A stretch of DNA of 64,000 nucleotides from Candidatus Falkowbacteria bacterium (GTDB lineage Bacteria > Patescibacteriota > Patescibacteriia > Patescibacteriales > Patescibacteriaceae). Under the pieces are notes generated by a model. The model worked only from the letters and a program-made list of their open reading frames with translations, ran no database searches and was not told where the DNA came from. The stretch is from the NCBI GenBank assembly GCA_026396835.1, contig JAPLWA010000006.1:1-64000 (forward strand), in the 5' to 3' direction. Shown piece after piece: positions 37,768 to 44,566 of this stretch. A program made the position numbers and the translations under genes. How positions within the stretch are numbered: the stretch's first letter is position 1; every line of letters starts with the position of its first letter.

Positions 37768-38502
37768 CTAAGCTTTAATCGCTTCAAGCGCCAAACTCTC
37801 TAGCGGCAGACCTTCATACTGTTTTTTACTAATTTCTTTATTTTCTCCTAAAATATTTATTTCAAAAACAGCCTGTTTTACAATCTCAAGATAATCATTT
37901 TTTAACAAAGCCCCACCAACACAACCAGCAATAAGTTTTTCATCATTTCTTTGCTCGCTTGTTAAATCAGCCAATAAAACAATATCTGAAAGATACATCT
38001 TCCCGCCTGGCTTTAAAACTCTATTAGCTTCCTTGAAAACTTTTAATTTATCCGGGGCCAAATTTATCACGCAATTACTAATAATAATATCAATTGAATT
38101 ATCCTCAAGCGGTAATTCTTCAATATCACCTAACTTAAATTCAACATTTTTATAATTATATTTTTTAGCATTTTCATTTGCCTTAACAATCATTTCCTTT
38201 GTCATATCAACACCAATAACTTTGCCATCAACGCCAACTTTGTCAGCTGCTAAAAAAGCATCAAAGCCAGCGCCACTACCTAAATCTAGGACTATATCGC
38301 CGGCTTTGATTTTACTTAAAGCAATCGGGTTGCCACAGCCCAAACCTAAGTTAGCTTCAGGCACGGCGTTCATCTCCTCATCAGAATAACCAATGCTTTT
38401 AGATATTGTTTGAGCGCTACGGCAACCACAACAAGTTTTCTTTGTGCTTGCAATTTCAGCATAGCTTTTTTTAACTACATCCTTAAGCTTAGCGTCTTCC
38501 AT
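37768..38502 (-). CDS. arsM: Arsenite S-adenosylmethionine methyltransferase
   Basis: 244 residues. ArsM signatures: a CCGC cysteine pair near residue 24 (KKTCCGCRS), [15 protein letters not shown], the SAM motif [21 protein letters not shown] with the substrate cysteine, and [10 protein letters not shown] with another. Three or four conserved Cys bind As(III); the enzyme makes methylated arsenicals. It is the last gene of an ArsR-controlled operon. No efflux pump (ArsB, Acr3) is nearby. It may detoxify arsenic or make a methylated product. Confidence 0.93.
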   Translation of the reverse strand: MEDAKLKDVVKKSYAEIASTKKTCCGCRSAQTISKSIGYSDEEMNAVPEANLGLGCGNPIALSKIKAGDIVLDLGSGAGFDAFLAADKVGVDGKVIGVDMTKEMIVKANENAKKYNYKNVEFKLGDIEELPLEDNSIDIIISNCVINLAPDKLKVFKEANRVLKPGGKMYLSDIVLLADLTSEQRNDEKLIAGCVGGALLKNDYLEIVKQAVFEINILGENKEISKKQYEGLPLESLALEAIKA

Positions 38503-38506
38503 ATAA

Positions 38507-38845
38507 TTATATATTTTTTAAAGCGCTGGTTAATTCATCCGAGAAATCATCGGCACTTTTATAACCAAGATAATCTTTAATAATTTTCCCGCCCTTAAAA
38601 AGTTTTAAGGATGGAATAGACTGAATTTGAAAATCAATCGCTAAGGCGCGATGAGCTGGCTCATCAATGTTTAGCTTGGCGATTGTTATTTTACCTTCAA
38701 ACTCATCAGCCAAATCATCTAAGACCGGGATCATCATCTGACAAGGACCACACCATGGTGCCCAAAAATCAACCAAAACCGGAAGTTCAGATTGCATAAC
38801 ATCTTTATCCCAGGTTTCTTTAGTAAGAGCTATTACTTTACTCAT
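38507..38845 (-). CDS. trxA: Thioredoxin
   Basis: 112 residues, standard thioredoxin: [11 protein letters not shown] active site (about 31-38) and the cis-proline [11 protein letters not shown]. Cytoplasmic disulfide reductase. It lies four bases upstream of arsM in an operon, fitting its role as reductant for ArsM, which needs dithiol turnover. Confidence 0.93.
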   Translation of the reverse strand: MSKVIALTKETWDKDVMQSELPVLVDFWAPWCGPCQMMIPVLDDLADEFEGKITIAKLNIDEPAHRALAIDFQIQSIPSLKLFKGGKIIKDYLGYKSADDFSDELTSALKNI

Positions 38846-38867
38846 AATTTTATAGTTAGATTATTTA

Positions 38868-39068
38868 TTATTTTGCGCAAGTATTAATGCCCAAAATTTT
38901 ATACACACCACAAAAACCAATGATACCGGTTATTAACACAACGGCACCGAGAACATAAAAAACAATTTGTAGAACGCCGGAAACAAAAACTGATACTAAC
39001 AAAAGAACGAAACCTAAAATAATACGCACCGTACGATCAAGCTTACCTTCGTTTTGAAATTTATTCAT
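38868..39068 (-). CDS. DUF2892 membrane protein
   Basis: 66 residues. Two membrane segments with the family opening NEGKLDRTVRIILGFVLLLV and a Cys-containing end (GFCGVYKILGINTCAK). Paralogue of the N-terminal domain of the neighbouring 39094-39996 protein and of 36682-36891. In the ArsR operon, redox or metal-related. Confidence 0.85.
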   Translation of the reverse strand: MNKFQNEGKLDRTVRIILGFVLLLVSVFVSGVLQIVFYVLGAVVLITGIIGFCGVYKILGINTCAK

Positions 39069-39093
39069 AAATTTATATATAAATAATTAAATT

Positions 39094-39996
39094 TTAACCA
39101 CGGACTAAATAAACTTTTATAAAACTACTTTTTAATTCGGCAGCCTTTTTAGATAACTCCTCTGACTTATTGTTATTAGCCAAATCAAGCAGTGCGTCTA
39201 AATTAGATCTAATAGCTTTTATTTCATCATCAGCTGCAACTTCTTCTACGGCCTTTAGTTTATCGCTAACTTCGTCGTAAACAGCTATGACTTCCTGAGA
39301 ATTTTTATTATCTGCGGCTGTAATTATTTTTTCCATAGCGTCATGAAAATCCACCAAAGAAACAGCCAGCATTGAAAAACCATTGCGTTTTAAGATGTCC
39401 TGAAAAATTGGTCTTATTTCTTCTAGGTCTTTATGCAATAAAGTTAAATCACCATTATATATTTTATCTTTAGCGTTAATCACCTTTTCTGAAACGATAA
39501 TTAAGTCGTTGTTAAAATTGGCATCATTTTTAATTACATAAGGATGATAGGAAAGATATTTATCATTAAACTTTTTATATTCGATAGCTAATTTTTCATA
39601 ATTGTCTGCACTTTCAGTTTTTTTATTTTGCCCAGTATAAAATAAGGTTTGTTTATAATAATTATTCATCCGATTATAATCTTCTAGAAAAATCTTCTTT
39701 GTAAAAAAATTACTGTAATAACTTCCAGCTAAAGGCAGGGCTATTAAAATAACTACAATTGAATAGATTAATTTTTTATTTAATGGCTTTATAAATTGCT
39801 TAAATGTATTAATCTTAAAAATTTTATAAATTGCACAAAACCCAGTAACAGCCGTAAACAATAAGATGGCTCCTAGGATATAAAATATAATTTGCCAAAC
39901 TCCGCCCACCCAAAAGAAGGCGAGCAATAATAATATTTCACTCAAGAAGATTCTAAGCAAACGATCCAATGAATTCTCGTTTTTAAATTTATTCAT
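39094..39996 (-). CDS. DUF2892 fused to a secreted helical domain
   Basis: 300 residues. Residues 1-62 are a DUF2892 domain (SLDRLLRIFLSEILLL), followed by one more membrane segment (about 73-92) and then about 205 residues of charged helices on the outside, starting FLEDYNRMNNYYKQT and ending LKSSFIKVYLVRG. The external part suggests a four-helix bundle. I know no such fusion. It is second in the ArsR operon, two bases after arsR. Confidence 0.72.
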   Translation of the reverse strand: MNKFKNENSLDRLLRIFLSEILLLLAFFWVGGVWQIIFYILGAILLFTAVTGFCAIYKIFKINTFKQFIKPLNKKLIYSIVVILIALPLAGSYYSNFFTKKIFLEDYNRMNNYYKQTLFYTGQNKKTESADNYEKLAIEYKKFNDKYLSYHPYVIKNDANFNNDLIIVSEKVINAKDKIYNGDLTLLHKDLEEIRPIFQDILKRNGFSMLAVSLVDFHDAMEKIITAADNKNSQEVIAVYDEVSDKLKAVEEVAADDEIKAIRSNLDALLDLANNNKSEELSKKAAELKSSFIKVYLVRG

Positions 39997-39997
39997 A

Positions 39998-40261
39998 TTA
40001 ATTCAAATAATTTTTTAACTCTTTTAAATTACTTTCTAAAAATTCTTCATTCAATTTATATACGACCTTCAAACCCATCTTTTTTGAGGTTATTAATTTA
40101 GCTTCTTTCAAAACCCTTAAATGGTGGGAACACAAATTTTGCGGCAGATTCAATTTTTGCCAAAGATCACCGACGCAGCACTCTTTCTTTAGATGATTAA
40201 GAATCCTTAAACGAGTTGGATCACCGATGGCTTTAATAAATACAAGTAATTTTTTATTCAT
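39998..40261 (-). CDS. ArsR-family metalloregulator
   Basis: 87 residues, one winged helix-turn-helix: KAIGDPTRLRILNHLKKECCVGDLWQKLNLPQNLCSHHLRVLKEAKLI. The CCVGDL cysteine pair in helix 3 region is the classic As(III)/heavy-metal site. It binds its operator without metal and lets go when metal binds. A perfect palindrome overlaps its own promoter and start codon. First gene of the operon with thioredoxin and arsM. Confidence 0.92.
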   Translation of the reverse strand: MNKKLLVFIKAIGDPTRLRILNHLKKECCVGDLWQKLNLPQNLCSHHLRVLKEAKLITSKKMGLKVVYKLNEEFLESNLKELKNYLN

Positions 40262-40311
40262 ATTATATCAATATATATTGATATAATACACCTTGCAATA
40301 AATTAAGTCAA
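40261..40311 (-). promoter_or_regulatory. ArsR operon promoter with 28-base perfect palindrome
   Basis: TTGACT (40311-40306), 17-base spacer, TATTAT (40288-40283). The bases 40261-40288 are a perfect palindrome (TATTATATCAATAT repeated in reverse complement) that covers the -10, the transcription start and the first base of the arsR ATG. No Shine-Dalgarno lies in the short leader. Confidence 0.85.
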
Positions 40312-40318
40312 ATACAAC

Positions 40319-40346
40319 AAAACAGGGTCTAAAAACCCTGTTTTTA
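40319..40346 (-). terminator. Terminator of the ECF sigma operon
   Basis: AAAACAGGGT / ACCCTGTTTT with a six-base loop, T-rich beyond. It lies 16 bases after the stop at 40364. Confidence 0.88.
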
Positions 40347-40363
40347 TTAATTTACAATTAAAG

Positions 40364-40861
40364 CTAGCGAAGATTATTTTGCATCATTCTACGGCCAGAT
40401 CCCCTCATCATGCCGCCATCATATTGTTGATACATACCTTTTAGCGGTCCCCGTTTAAGCCAGATATTATCAAGGCCTAAATAATTAATTAGCCAACCAC
40501 TAATTATAATAATCGCGACGACTGCAATAACGACACTTAAAAAGTTTTTCTTATAGGAAAAATCAAATTTCTTAAAAACTTTCGCTCCGAAATATAGACC
40601 AGCTAAAGCTAAAATCGGCGCCCACCCCGGAAAGCTTGAAACTAATTCTTGATATCGTAACTCACCCATTGGACCATGAGTCCGCAGAGAAAAAGCAATC
40701 AAACTGACCAAAAAGATTAACAAAATAACTAGAGCAATTAGGCCAATAACCATCGCTAAAGAGCCGAGTAAAAAATACCAGCGTGGTTTCATTTTAATTT
40801 CACCGCTCTTAATTAGAGCCACAATGTTTTCTTCTAATTTTTCTTTTGTTGAGTCTGACAT
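40364..40861 (-). CDS. Probable anti-sigma or ECF-associated membrane protein
   Basis: 165 residues. N-terminal short soluble part (KEKLEENIVALIKSGEIKMK), then three membrane segments (about 28-58, 78-92, 105-125) and a Met/Gly-rich C-terminal tail (GMYQQYDGGMMRGSGRRMM). It overlaps the ECF sigma gene by 28 bases, the common layout of an anti-sigma factor. No zinc-finger anti-sigma motif is seen. Function inferred from context. Confidence 0.65.
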   Translation of the reverse strand: MSDSTKEKLEENIVALIKSGEIKMKPRWYFLLGSLAMVIGLIALVILLIFLVSLIAFSLRTHGPMGELRYQELVSSFPGWAPILALAGLYFGAKVFKKFDFSYKKNFLSVVIAVVAIIIISGWLINYLGLDNIWLKRGPLKGMYQQYDGGMMRGSGRRMMQNNLR

Positions 40862-41388
40862 ATTTTCTTAATTAAAGTTTTTCCTCGATTAATACGACTA
40901 CCAACTGTCCCTAAGGGTAGACGAAGAATGTCGCTAATTTCTTCGTAGTTCTTTTCTTCAAAAATAAATAGTAGTAAGGGTTCCGAATATATTAACGGCA
41001 ATTTGTTAGCACATGTTTTTAAAGCTTCTCTTTCTTCTTGATGCATTAAGTCTTCAACCATGTCTTCTTTAGCCGGAAAATCCATCTCTTCTAAAATTGG
41101 TTGTTCTTTTTTATGTTTAAGCAAACTATTAATGGCTTCATTATGAACGATGCGATAAATCCATGAAGAGAATTTAAGTTTAGCTTTAAAACTATTTAAA
41201 TTTACAAAAGCTTTAATAAAAGAGGTCTGAACAATATCAGCCGCTTCTTGAGAATCATGAACTAAATAATTAGCGTAGCGCAATAATTTCTCCTGATAAC
41301 GCGCAATTATTTCGCGATATAATTCTTGATCCTGATGAACAACCTGCTCGATCACTACTTCATCAGCTAATATTGATAGTTCTTTCAT
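40834..41388 (-). CDS. ECF-type RNA polymerase sigma factor
   Basis: 184 residues. Sigma region 2 is YREIIARYQEKLLRYANYLVHDSQEAADIVQTSFIKAF, with FSSWIYRIVHNEAINSLL; region 4 is LPLIYSEPLLLFIFEEKNYEEISDILRLPLGTVGSRINRGKTLIK. It redirects RNA polymerase to stress or envelope genes. It is followed by an overlapping membrane-protein gene and preceded by a secreted Met-rich protein gene, a signalling cassette. Confidence 0.92.
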   Translation of the reverse strand: MKELSILADEVVIEQVVHQDQELYREIIARYQEKLLRYANYLVHDSQEAADIVQTSFIKAFVNLNSFKAKLKFSSWIYRIVHNEAINSLLKHKKEQPILEEMDFPAKEDMVEDLMHQEEREALKTCANKLPLIYSEPLLLFIFEEKNYEEISDILRLPLGTVGSRINRGKTLIKKICQTQQKKN

Positions 41389-41422
41389 ACAATTTAGTCT
41401 AACACAAATGACTAACTATCTC

Positions 41423-41452
41423 TCTAGGACTTTAAATTCTTAAAATCCTAGA
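41423..41452 (-). terminator. Hairpin between the Met-rich protein and sigma genes
   Basis: TCTAGGA / TCCTAGA stem with an A/T-rich inner part; probably terminates 41465-41866. Confidence 0.6.
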
Positions 41453-41464
41453 TTAGATAATTAA

Positions 41465-41866
41465 CTATTTATTTAAGCAATTATCATGTCCCATGCCCTT
41501 GCCCATGCCTTTACCCATACCTTTACCCATTCCCTGTCCATTGCCTAAGCCTAATTCTTTACGAATAGCTAGGGCTTCGGCAGTTTTGCCTTGTTCAGAT
41601 AAATTGTGAGCTTCAATGAATTTAGAGAAATTGTCTTTATTAATTACTTGAGTTACTCGACCGCGACCGTTCATTAATGCTTTCCAAGCTTCATAATTAT
41701 TATCAGCCATGGATTTTTCCATAGCCTCATGACGTTCAACAGTATAATTTGGACCTTGCTTAGTAGCATCTCCTTGATAAGCTGAAGCATAATTTGAAAC
41801 TACTACGCCAGCGACAATTATCAAAGATAAGACAAAAAGAGAGATATATAGCTTTTTATTCTTCAT
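41465..41866 (-). CDS. Exported small protein with GMGK repeats
   Basis: 133 residues. Signal anchor about 5-29 (LFVLSLIIVAGVVVSNYASA). The middle has a conserved-looking helical segment (NYEAWKALMNGRGRVTQVINKDNFSKFIEAHNLSEQG). Residues about 110-126 are GMGKGMGKGMGKGMGH, encoded by 12-base repeats, a likely soft-metal (copper) or Met-oxidation-sensing stretch, with a final DNCLNK. Similar to small periplasmic Patescibacteria proteins found beside ECF sigma genes. It may be regulated by, or signal to, the adjacent ECF sigma system. Confidence 0.72.
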   Translation of the reverse strand: MKNKKLYISLFVLSLIIVAGVVVSNYASAYQGDATKQGPNYTVERHEAMEKSMADNNYEAWKALMNGRGRVTQVINKDNFSKFIEAHNLSEQGKTAEALAIRKELGLGNGQGMGKGMGKGMGKGMGHDNCLNK

Positions 41867-41958
41867 ATATTGTATTTATTAATTAATTTTAAAATCGACC
41901 TTTTGCTCTGCAATATATATACAAGCGAAAAGTGATTTTTCTTCCAAGTTAATAAAAA

Positions 41959-41984
41959 CAGCAGAATCATAAATGATTCTGCTG
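41959..41984 (-). terminator. Terminator after the VIT transporter gene
   Basis: CAGCAGAATCAT / ATGATTCTGCTG with a two-base loop; minus strand continues TTTTTATTAAC. Confidence 0.85.
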
Positions 41985-41999
41985 AAATTTAACTCTATT

Positions 42000-42722
42000 T
42001 TATATTCCTGCAATCCCGAATAATTTACCAATAGCAAAGGTTACAATCATCGCAAGTATACCACCAAAAACAACGCGTACAGCCGCTCTTATTTTTCTGG
42101 CTCCACCAAAATGCGCACTTAGCATACCGGTTGTAATCAAAGCGAGTAAGACGCCAAAAAAAGTTGCTGGAATTCGAATCTCGACCGGAGAAAGAATCAC
42201 CATAGCAATCGGTATAATAGCGCCGCAAACAAAAGCTGCTGACGAAGCAAAAGCTGCATGCCAAGGATCAACTAAAGCATTAGGATCAATGCCGAGCTCG
42301 GCGTTAAGATGCGCGGTAACAGAATCATGCTCAGTTAATTCTCTGGCTACCATGCGAGCTGTTTCTTCTGACAAACCTTTGCTGACATAAATTTTATAAA
42401 GCTCTTCAAGTTCAAAATCGGAGTTATCTTTAAGCTCCTTTTTTTCTTTTTCAATAAGAGCTTTTTCTGTATCGCGCTGAGCGCTAACCGAAACATACTC
42501 ACCAACTCCCATCGAAAGAGCGCCGGCGACTAAGCCGGCGATACCAGCGGTCAAAATAAAACTCGTAGTATTTGATGCACCAGCCACACCGACAATCAAA
42601 GAAGCCGTTGAAACAATTCCGTCGTTAGCGCCTAAAACCGCCGCTCGCAAGCGGTTTAATTTTTCACCGGATTCTTTTGAGTGTGGCTCACTATGTTCTA
42701 ATATTTGTTCAGGTGTTTTCAT
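42000..42722 (-). CDS. VIT1/CCC1-type iron or manganese transporter
   Basis: 240 residues. The family motif is LRAAVLGANDGIVSTASLIVGVAGA and SMGVGEYVSVSAQRD, a cytoplasmic Glu-rich metal-binding loop (ALIEKEKKELKD...ARELTEHDSVTAHLNAELGID), and three C-terminal membrane helices. It exports Fe(II) or Mn(II) from the cytoplasm or into a compartment. Single gene; a metal theme with the ArsR operon and CDF transporter. Confidence 0.9.
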   Translation of the reverse strand: MKTPEQILEHSEPHSKESGEKLNRLRAAVLGANDGIVSTASLIVGVAGASNTTSFILTAGIAGLVAGALSMGVGEYVSVSAQRDTEKALIEKEKKELKDNSDFELEELYKIYVSKGLSEETARMVARELTEHDSVTAHLNAELGIDPNALVDPWHAAFASSAAFVCGAIIPIAMVILSPVEIRIPATFFGVLLALITTGMLSAHFGGARKIRAAVRVVFGGILAMIVTFAIGKLFGIAGI

Positions 42723-42763
42723 AAAATAAAATGCATTTATATACTATTATTATAGACTAGTTC

Positions 42764-43285
42764 CTAAGATAGACACAAAACATTCTCATCTTCACTCGGC
42801 GCTTCAAAATCATTAACCGTTTTATCTAACAAGGCCTTATCTAAAACAAATCTTTTTGGATCTAGTTTATTCTCAGACCAGCGTTGTCTAACTATTTCCT
42901 CTGAGGTATTAACAAATAGGACAACTGTCTTGCAATCAAGTTCGCTAGCAATTTTTCTTAAATCATTTCTGCTTGCCAGAGTATGATTAGTTGAGTCATA
43001 TAAAGCATTCTTCTTATTAGCTAAACTAGAGCGAATCATGTCGTATGATTTATTCATAACTTCTTTCCAACCTAATTCGTCTGGTAGCTTATTAGTATCC
43101 CAATCATAACCGAGCGAATCTAAAATATTATCAATACTAATATAATCAATCGACGTTTTTTCTATAATACTATTAGCTAAATAAGTTTTGCCCGAATAAG
43201 GCAAGCCACACAAAATAAATAATGTGCTGTTAGATTTTTTTATTAACTCGATAATGCTGTTTATATTGTTGATCATAGAGCGCAA
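42764..43285 (-). CDS. P-loop kinase-like AAA protein
   Basis: 173 residues. Walker A GLPYSGKTYLA (about 27-37), ISIDNILD, Walker-B-like ALYDSTNHTLASRNDL, and an R-rich lid region (RQRWSENKLDPKRF). It resembles small zeta-toxin-like or phosphotransferase-like kinases (AAA_33). Third gene of a three-gene minus-strand cluster with gaps of 9 and 16 bases, likely an operon. Substrate unknown. Confidence 0.72.
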   Translation of the reverse strand: MRSMINNINSIIELIKKSNSTLFILCGLPYSGKTYLANSIIEKTSIDYISIDNILDSLGYDWDTNKLPDELGWKEVMNKSYDMIRSSLANKKNALYDSTNHTLASRNDLRKIASELDCKTVVLFVNTSEEIVRQRWSENKLDPKRFVLDKALLDKTVNDFEAPSEDENVLCLS

Positions 43286-43301
43286 AGTCTAAATTTAAAA
43301 T

Positions 43302-43931
43302 TTACCTTTGAAACAAATGCTTTTCAATTAAATCAATCTGCTGCTCAAAATCATTATCCATAACAAAAACATCAAATCCATACTTCTTGGCCTCTGTCTC
43401 AAAATAGCTAGAATATCCAACAATCATTTTCGCGATTTTATCAAAAGTAGAATCATCTTTTGTTTTTCGTAATATCCAGTCATTTGGCGTTGTTGATTTA
43501 TGAACATTTTGAACAAATTTATCTTTATCATGCTTTAGAAGAAAAACCACTTTAATATGCTCCTTGCCAAATTTAGTAAAAATATCATTTACTATTTCAG
43601 GTGTAACTTCATAACCCTCAACAATAAAATCGTCCTTATCGGTCAGATAAGTCTCCGCCATCATACTAATAGCCGCATAAGTATTTCTACCCTGAATAAT
43701 ATAATTCTCAATTATATCTTCCGTGGAATTTTTCGAATAAAATTCATCATTACTATTGCCTCTAGAATACTTATGAGGAAAAATTTCTCTATGATTTTCT
43801 TTCGGCGTATATGCCCAGACAATATTCTGCAAAGTATCTGCGGATATCCAGGGAATATTAAAATCTTTCGATATTTTTTTTGCCAAAGTTGTTTTCCCGC
43901 ATTTTGGAGCACCACCTATTAAGTAAATCAT
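43302..43931 (-). CDS. P-loop nucleoside kinase-like protein
   Basis: 209 residues. Walker A GGAPKCGKTTLAKKI (about 6-20), ISADTLQNIVW, FIVEGYEVTPEIV as Walker-B-like strand, and a C-terminal region with basic lid residues. Similar to small kinases often annotated as adenylate- or shikimate-kinase-like. Second gene of the GrpB cluster. Substrate unknown. Confidence 0.75.
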   Translation of the reverse strand: MIYLIGGAPKCGKTTLAKKISKDFNIPWISADTLQNIVWAYTPKENHREIFPHKYSRGNSNDEFYSKNSTEDIIENYIIQGRNTYAAISMMAETYLTDKDDFIVEGYEVTPEIVNDIFTKFGKEHIKVVFLLKHDKDKFVQNVHKSTTPNDWILRKTKDDSTFDKIAKMIVGYSSYFETEAKKYGFDVFVMDNDFEQQIDLIEKHLFQR

Positions 43932-43940
43932 AATGAAAAT

Positions 43941-44453
43941 TTATAATTCTATAACTTTATTAATATAAGCTATTTTTATGGCGTAATATTTCCTGGTCGA
44001 CAAACCATTGGCTTTAATTTTTAACCGCTCGTATTCTTTTAGAACCCTAGGATTGTTTTTTAAATATTTTTCAAATCTTACACTCGCTTTCCAGCCTTCG
44101 TCATTTTTGTTTATTACAAATATTTCTATTTTAGTATTTTCAATATACTTAACAAATCGTGCTCTTACAAATTCATATACGCTGCCTGGTTTGCCTAAAT
44201 ATTTTTCTAACTTCTTTATCGTTATATTAAAATCTTTTTTACTCACGGGAATATATAAATCTATCTCGCCTTGACCTGAAATTTTTAAAGCAGTAGAACC
44301 ACGATGAGAAATTCTAATATTGCCCAATATTTTTATCAGTTCGGCCTTAATGATCTGAAAAACTTCTTTAACGCTGGGATTATATGGAATGATTTTTACA
44401 TGGTCAGAGTCATTTAAATGATTAAGCCAGGCTTGCTGTTCTTGATTGATCAT
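43941..44453 (-). CDS. GrpB family nucleotidyltransferase-fold protein
   Basis: 170 residues. The GrpB pattern is VKIIPYNPSVKEVFQIIKAELIKIL followed by ISHRGSTALKISGQGEIDLYI, which corresponds to the IxHxGSTxxxGLxxKPxxDI motif of the family and its nucleotidyltransferase-like active site. The family links to dephospho-CoA kinase in some genomes. First gene of the cluster, divergent from the TrmB-PLP fusion. Confidence 0.82.
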   Translation of the reverse strand: MINQEQQAWLNHLNDSDHVKIIPYNPSVKEVFQIIKAELIKILGNIRISHRGSTALKISGQGEIDLYIPVSKKDFNITIKKLEKYLGKPGSVYEFVRARFVKYIENTKIEIFVINKNDEGWKASVRFEKYLKNNPRVLKEYERLKIKANGLSTRKYYAIKIAYINKVIEL

Positions 44454-44469
44454 ATATTAAGTATAAATC

Positions 44470-44562
44470 AGATATATTAATATAACAAAAACACCAATAA
44501 ACAGCCCCTCTTGACAAATAATTCATTATAGGATATAATCGGATATATTAGTATATAATTGG
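44470..44562. promoter_or_regulatory. Divergent promoter with repeated GATATATTA operator
   Basis: Plus strand: TTGACA (44511-44516), 17-base spacer, TATAAT (44534-44539), for the fusion gene. Minus strand: TTGTTA near 44490, 17-base spacer, TATACT near 44465 for the GrpB gene. Near-identical sites GATATATTAATATAA (about 44471-44485) and GATATATTAGTATATAA (about 44542-44558) flank the region. Downstream of the plus -10, ten-base units starting GGATATAATC, GGATATATTA, GTATATAATT, GGACATATGA recur with helical-turn spacing. Confidence 0.65.
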
Positions 44563-44566
44563 ACAT

